From positions 1 to 14,597 of the forward strand of contig JBKJLF010000746.1 in the NCBI GenBank assembly GCA_046597185.1: DNA of 14,597 nucleotides, read 5' to 3'. The position numbers were made by a program, and so were the translations under genes. This stretch comes from CAMBDR01 sp046597185 (GTDB lineage: Bacteria > Pseudomonadota > Gammaproteobacteria > Burkholderiales > Burkholderiaceae_D). Positions 14,550 through 14,597 of the stretch are shown in pieces. Numbering within the stretch: the stretch's first letter is position 1; every line of letters begins with the position of its first letter. The notes below the pieces were generated by a model. It searched no databases. It was not told where the DNA came from and saw only the letters and a program-made list of their open reading frames with translations.

Positions 14550-14597
14550 GTATGTGAGTGATAATTATGATCTTAAAATCCAGGGGCGGCTGTTGGC
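14476..14597. repeat. Perfect 52-bp inverted repeat with 18-nt spacer at the window end
   Basis: The left arm 14476-14527 and the right arm 14546-14597 are exact reverse complements over all 52 bases. The spacer is 14528-14545. The right arm runs to the last base of the window, so the repeat may be longer. The left arm lies in coding sequence of the minus-strand protein. Neither arm is GC-rich with a T-run, so this is not a terminator. It looks like a fold-back join or a contig end made during amplification or assembly; a real hairpin-forming junction is less likely. Confidence 0.95.

Noticed and set aside
1..14597. Search for CRISPR arrays, tRNA, transposases and phage genes
   Set aside because: No regularly spaced repeats, tRNA-like cloverleaf sequence or transposase/integrase motif was noticed on either strand.

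Overview
The window reads as a piece of a bacterial surface-glycan or glycoprotein modification locus, probably from a Gram-negative proteobacterium. The best support is a KdsD/KpsF-type arabinose-5-phosphate isomerase (Kdo pathway) and a KpsC/KpsS-like capsule transferase module. A betaproteobacterial source is my guess from protein style and codon use and is not proven. I see no rRNA, tRNA, transposase, CRISPR array or phage gene. The left edge cuts a gene. The right edge ends inside a perfect 52-bp inverted repeat, which looks like a contig end.

Layout: (1) 1-107, tail of an unrecognised plus-strand gene. (2) 274-1080 minus, sulfotransferase of the Sulfotransfer_3 type, divergent from (3) 1288-2205 plus, a 2-oxoglutarate/Fe(II) oxygenase. 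(4) 2289-2993 minus, a second sulfotransferase (Sulfotransfer_2 type), lying just downstream of (5) 3057-6869 minus, a 1270-residue protein that joins a GH106-like glycoside hydrolase module, a DxD nucleotide-sugar transferase module and a KpsC/KpsS-like module. (6) 7084-8628 plus, a GSCFA-domain protein with C-terminal TPRs, divergent from (5). (7) 8664-9605 minus, a SAM methyltransferase, convergent with (6) across an intrinsic terminator. (8) 9709-10686 minus, KdsD/KpsF. (9) A tight minus-strand run from the right edge to 10774: an unrecognised protein, a GT-B-like capsule transferase, a third sulfotransferase (Sulfotransfer_1 type) and a small DxD glycosyltransferase. This run ends at a clear intrinsic terminator at 10720-10751, upstream of kdsD.

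Working model (inference): the glycosyltransferases and the fusion protein build or remodel a glycan that may contain Kdo or a related acid. Three unrelated sulfotransferases, a methyltransferase, an oxygenase and a GSCFA esterase-like protein would then decorate it or a carrier protein. No PAPS synthesis genes, exporter or polymerase are inside the window, so the locus is incomplete here. Reading-frame integrity is good throughout. The most unusual single item is the hydrolase plus two-transferase fusion at 3057-6869.
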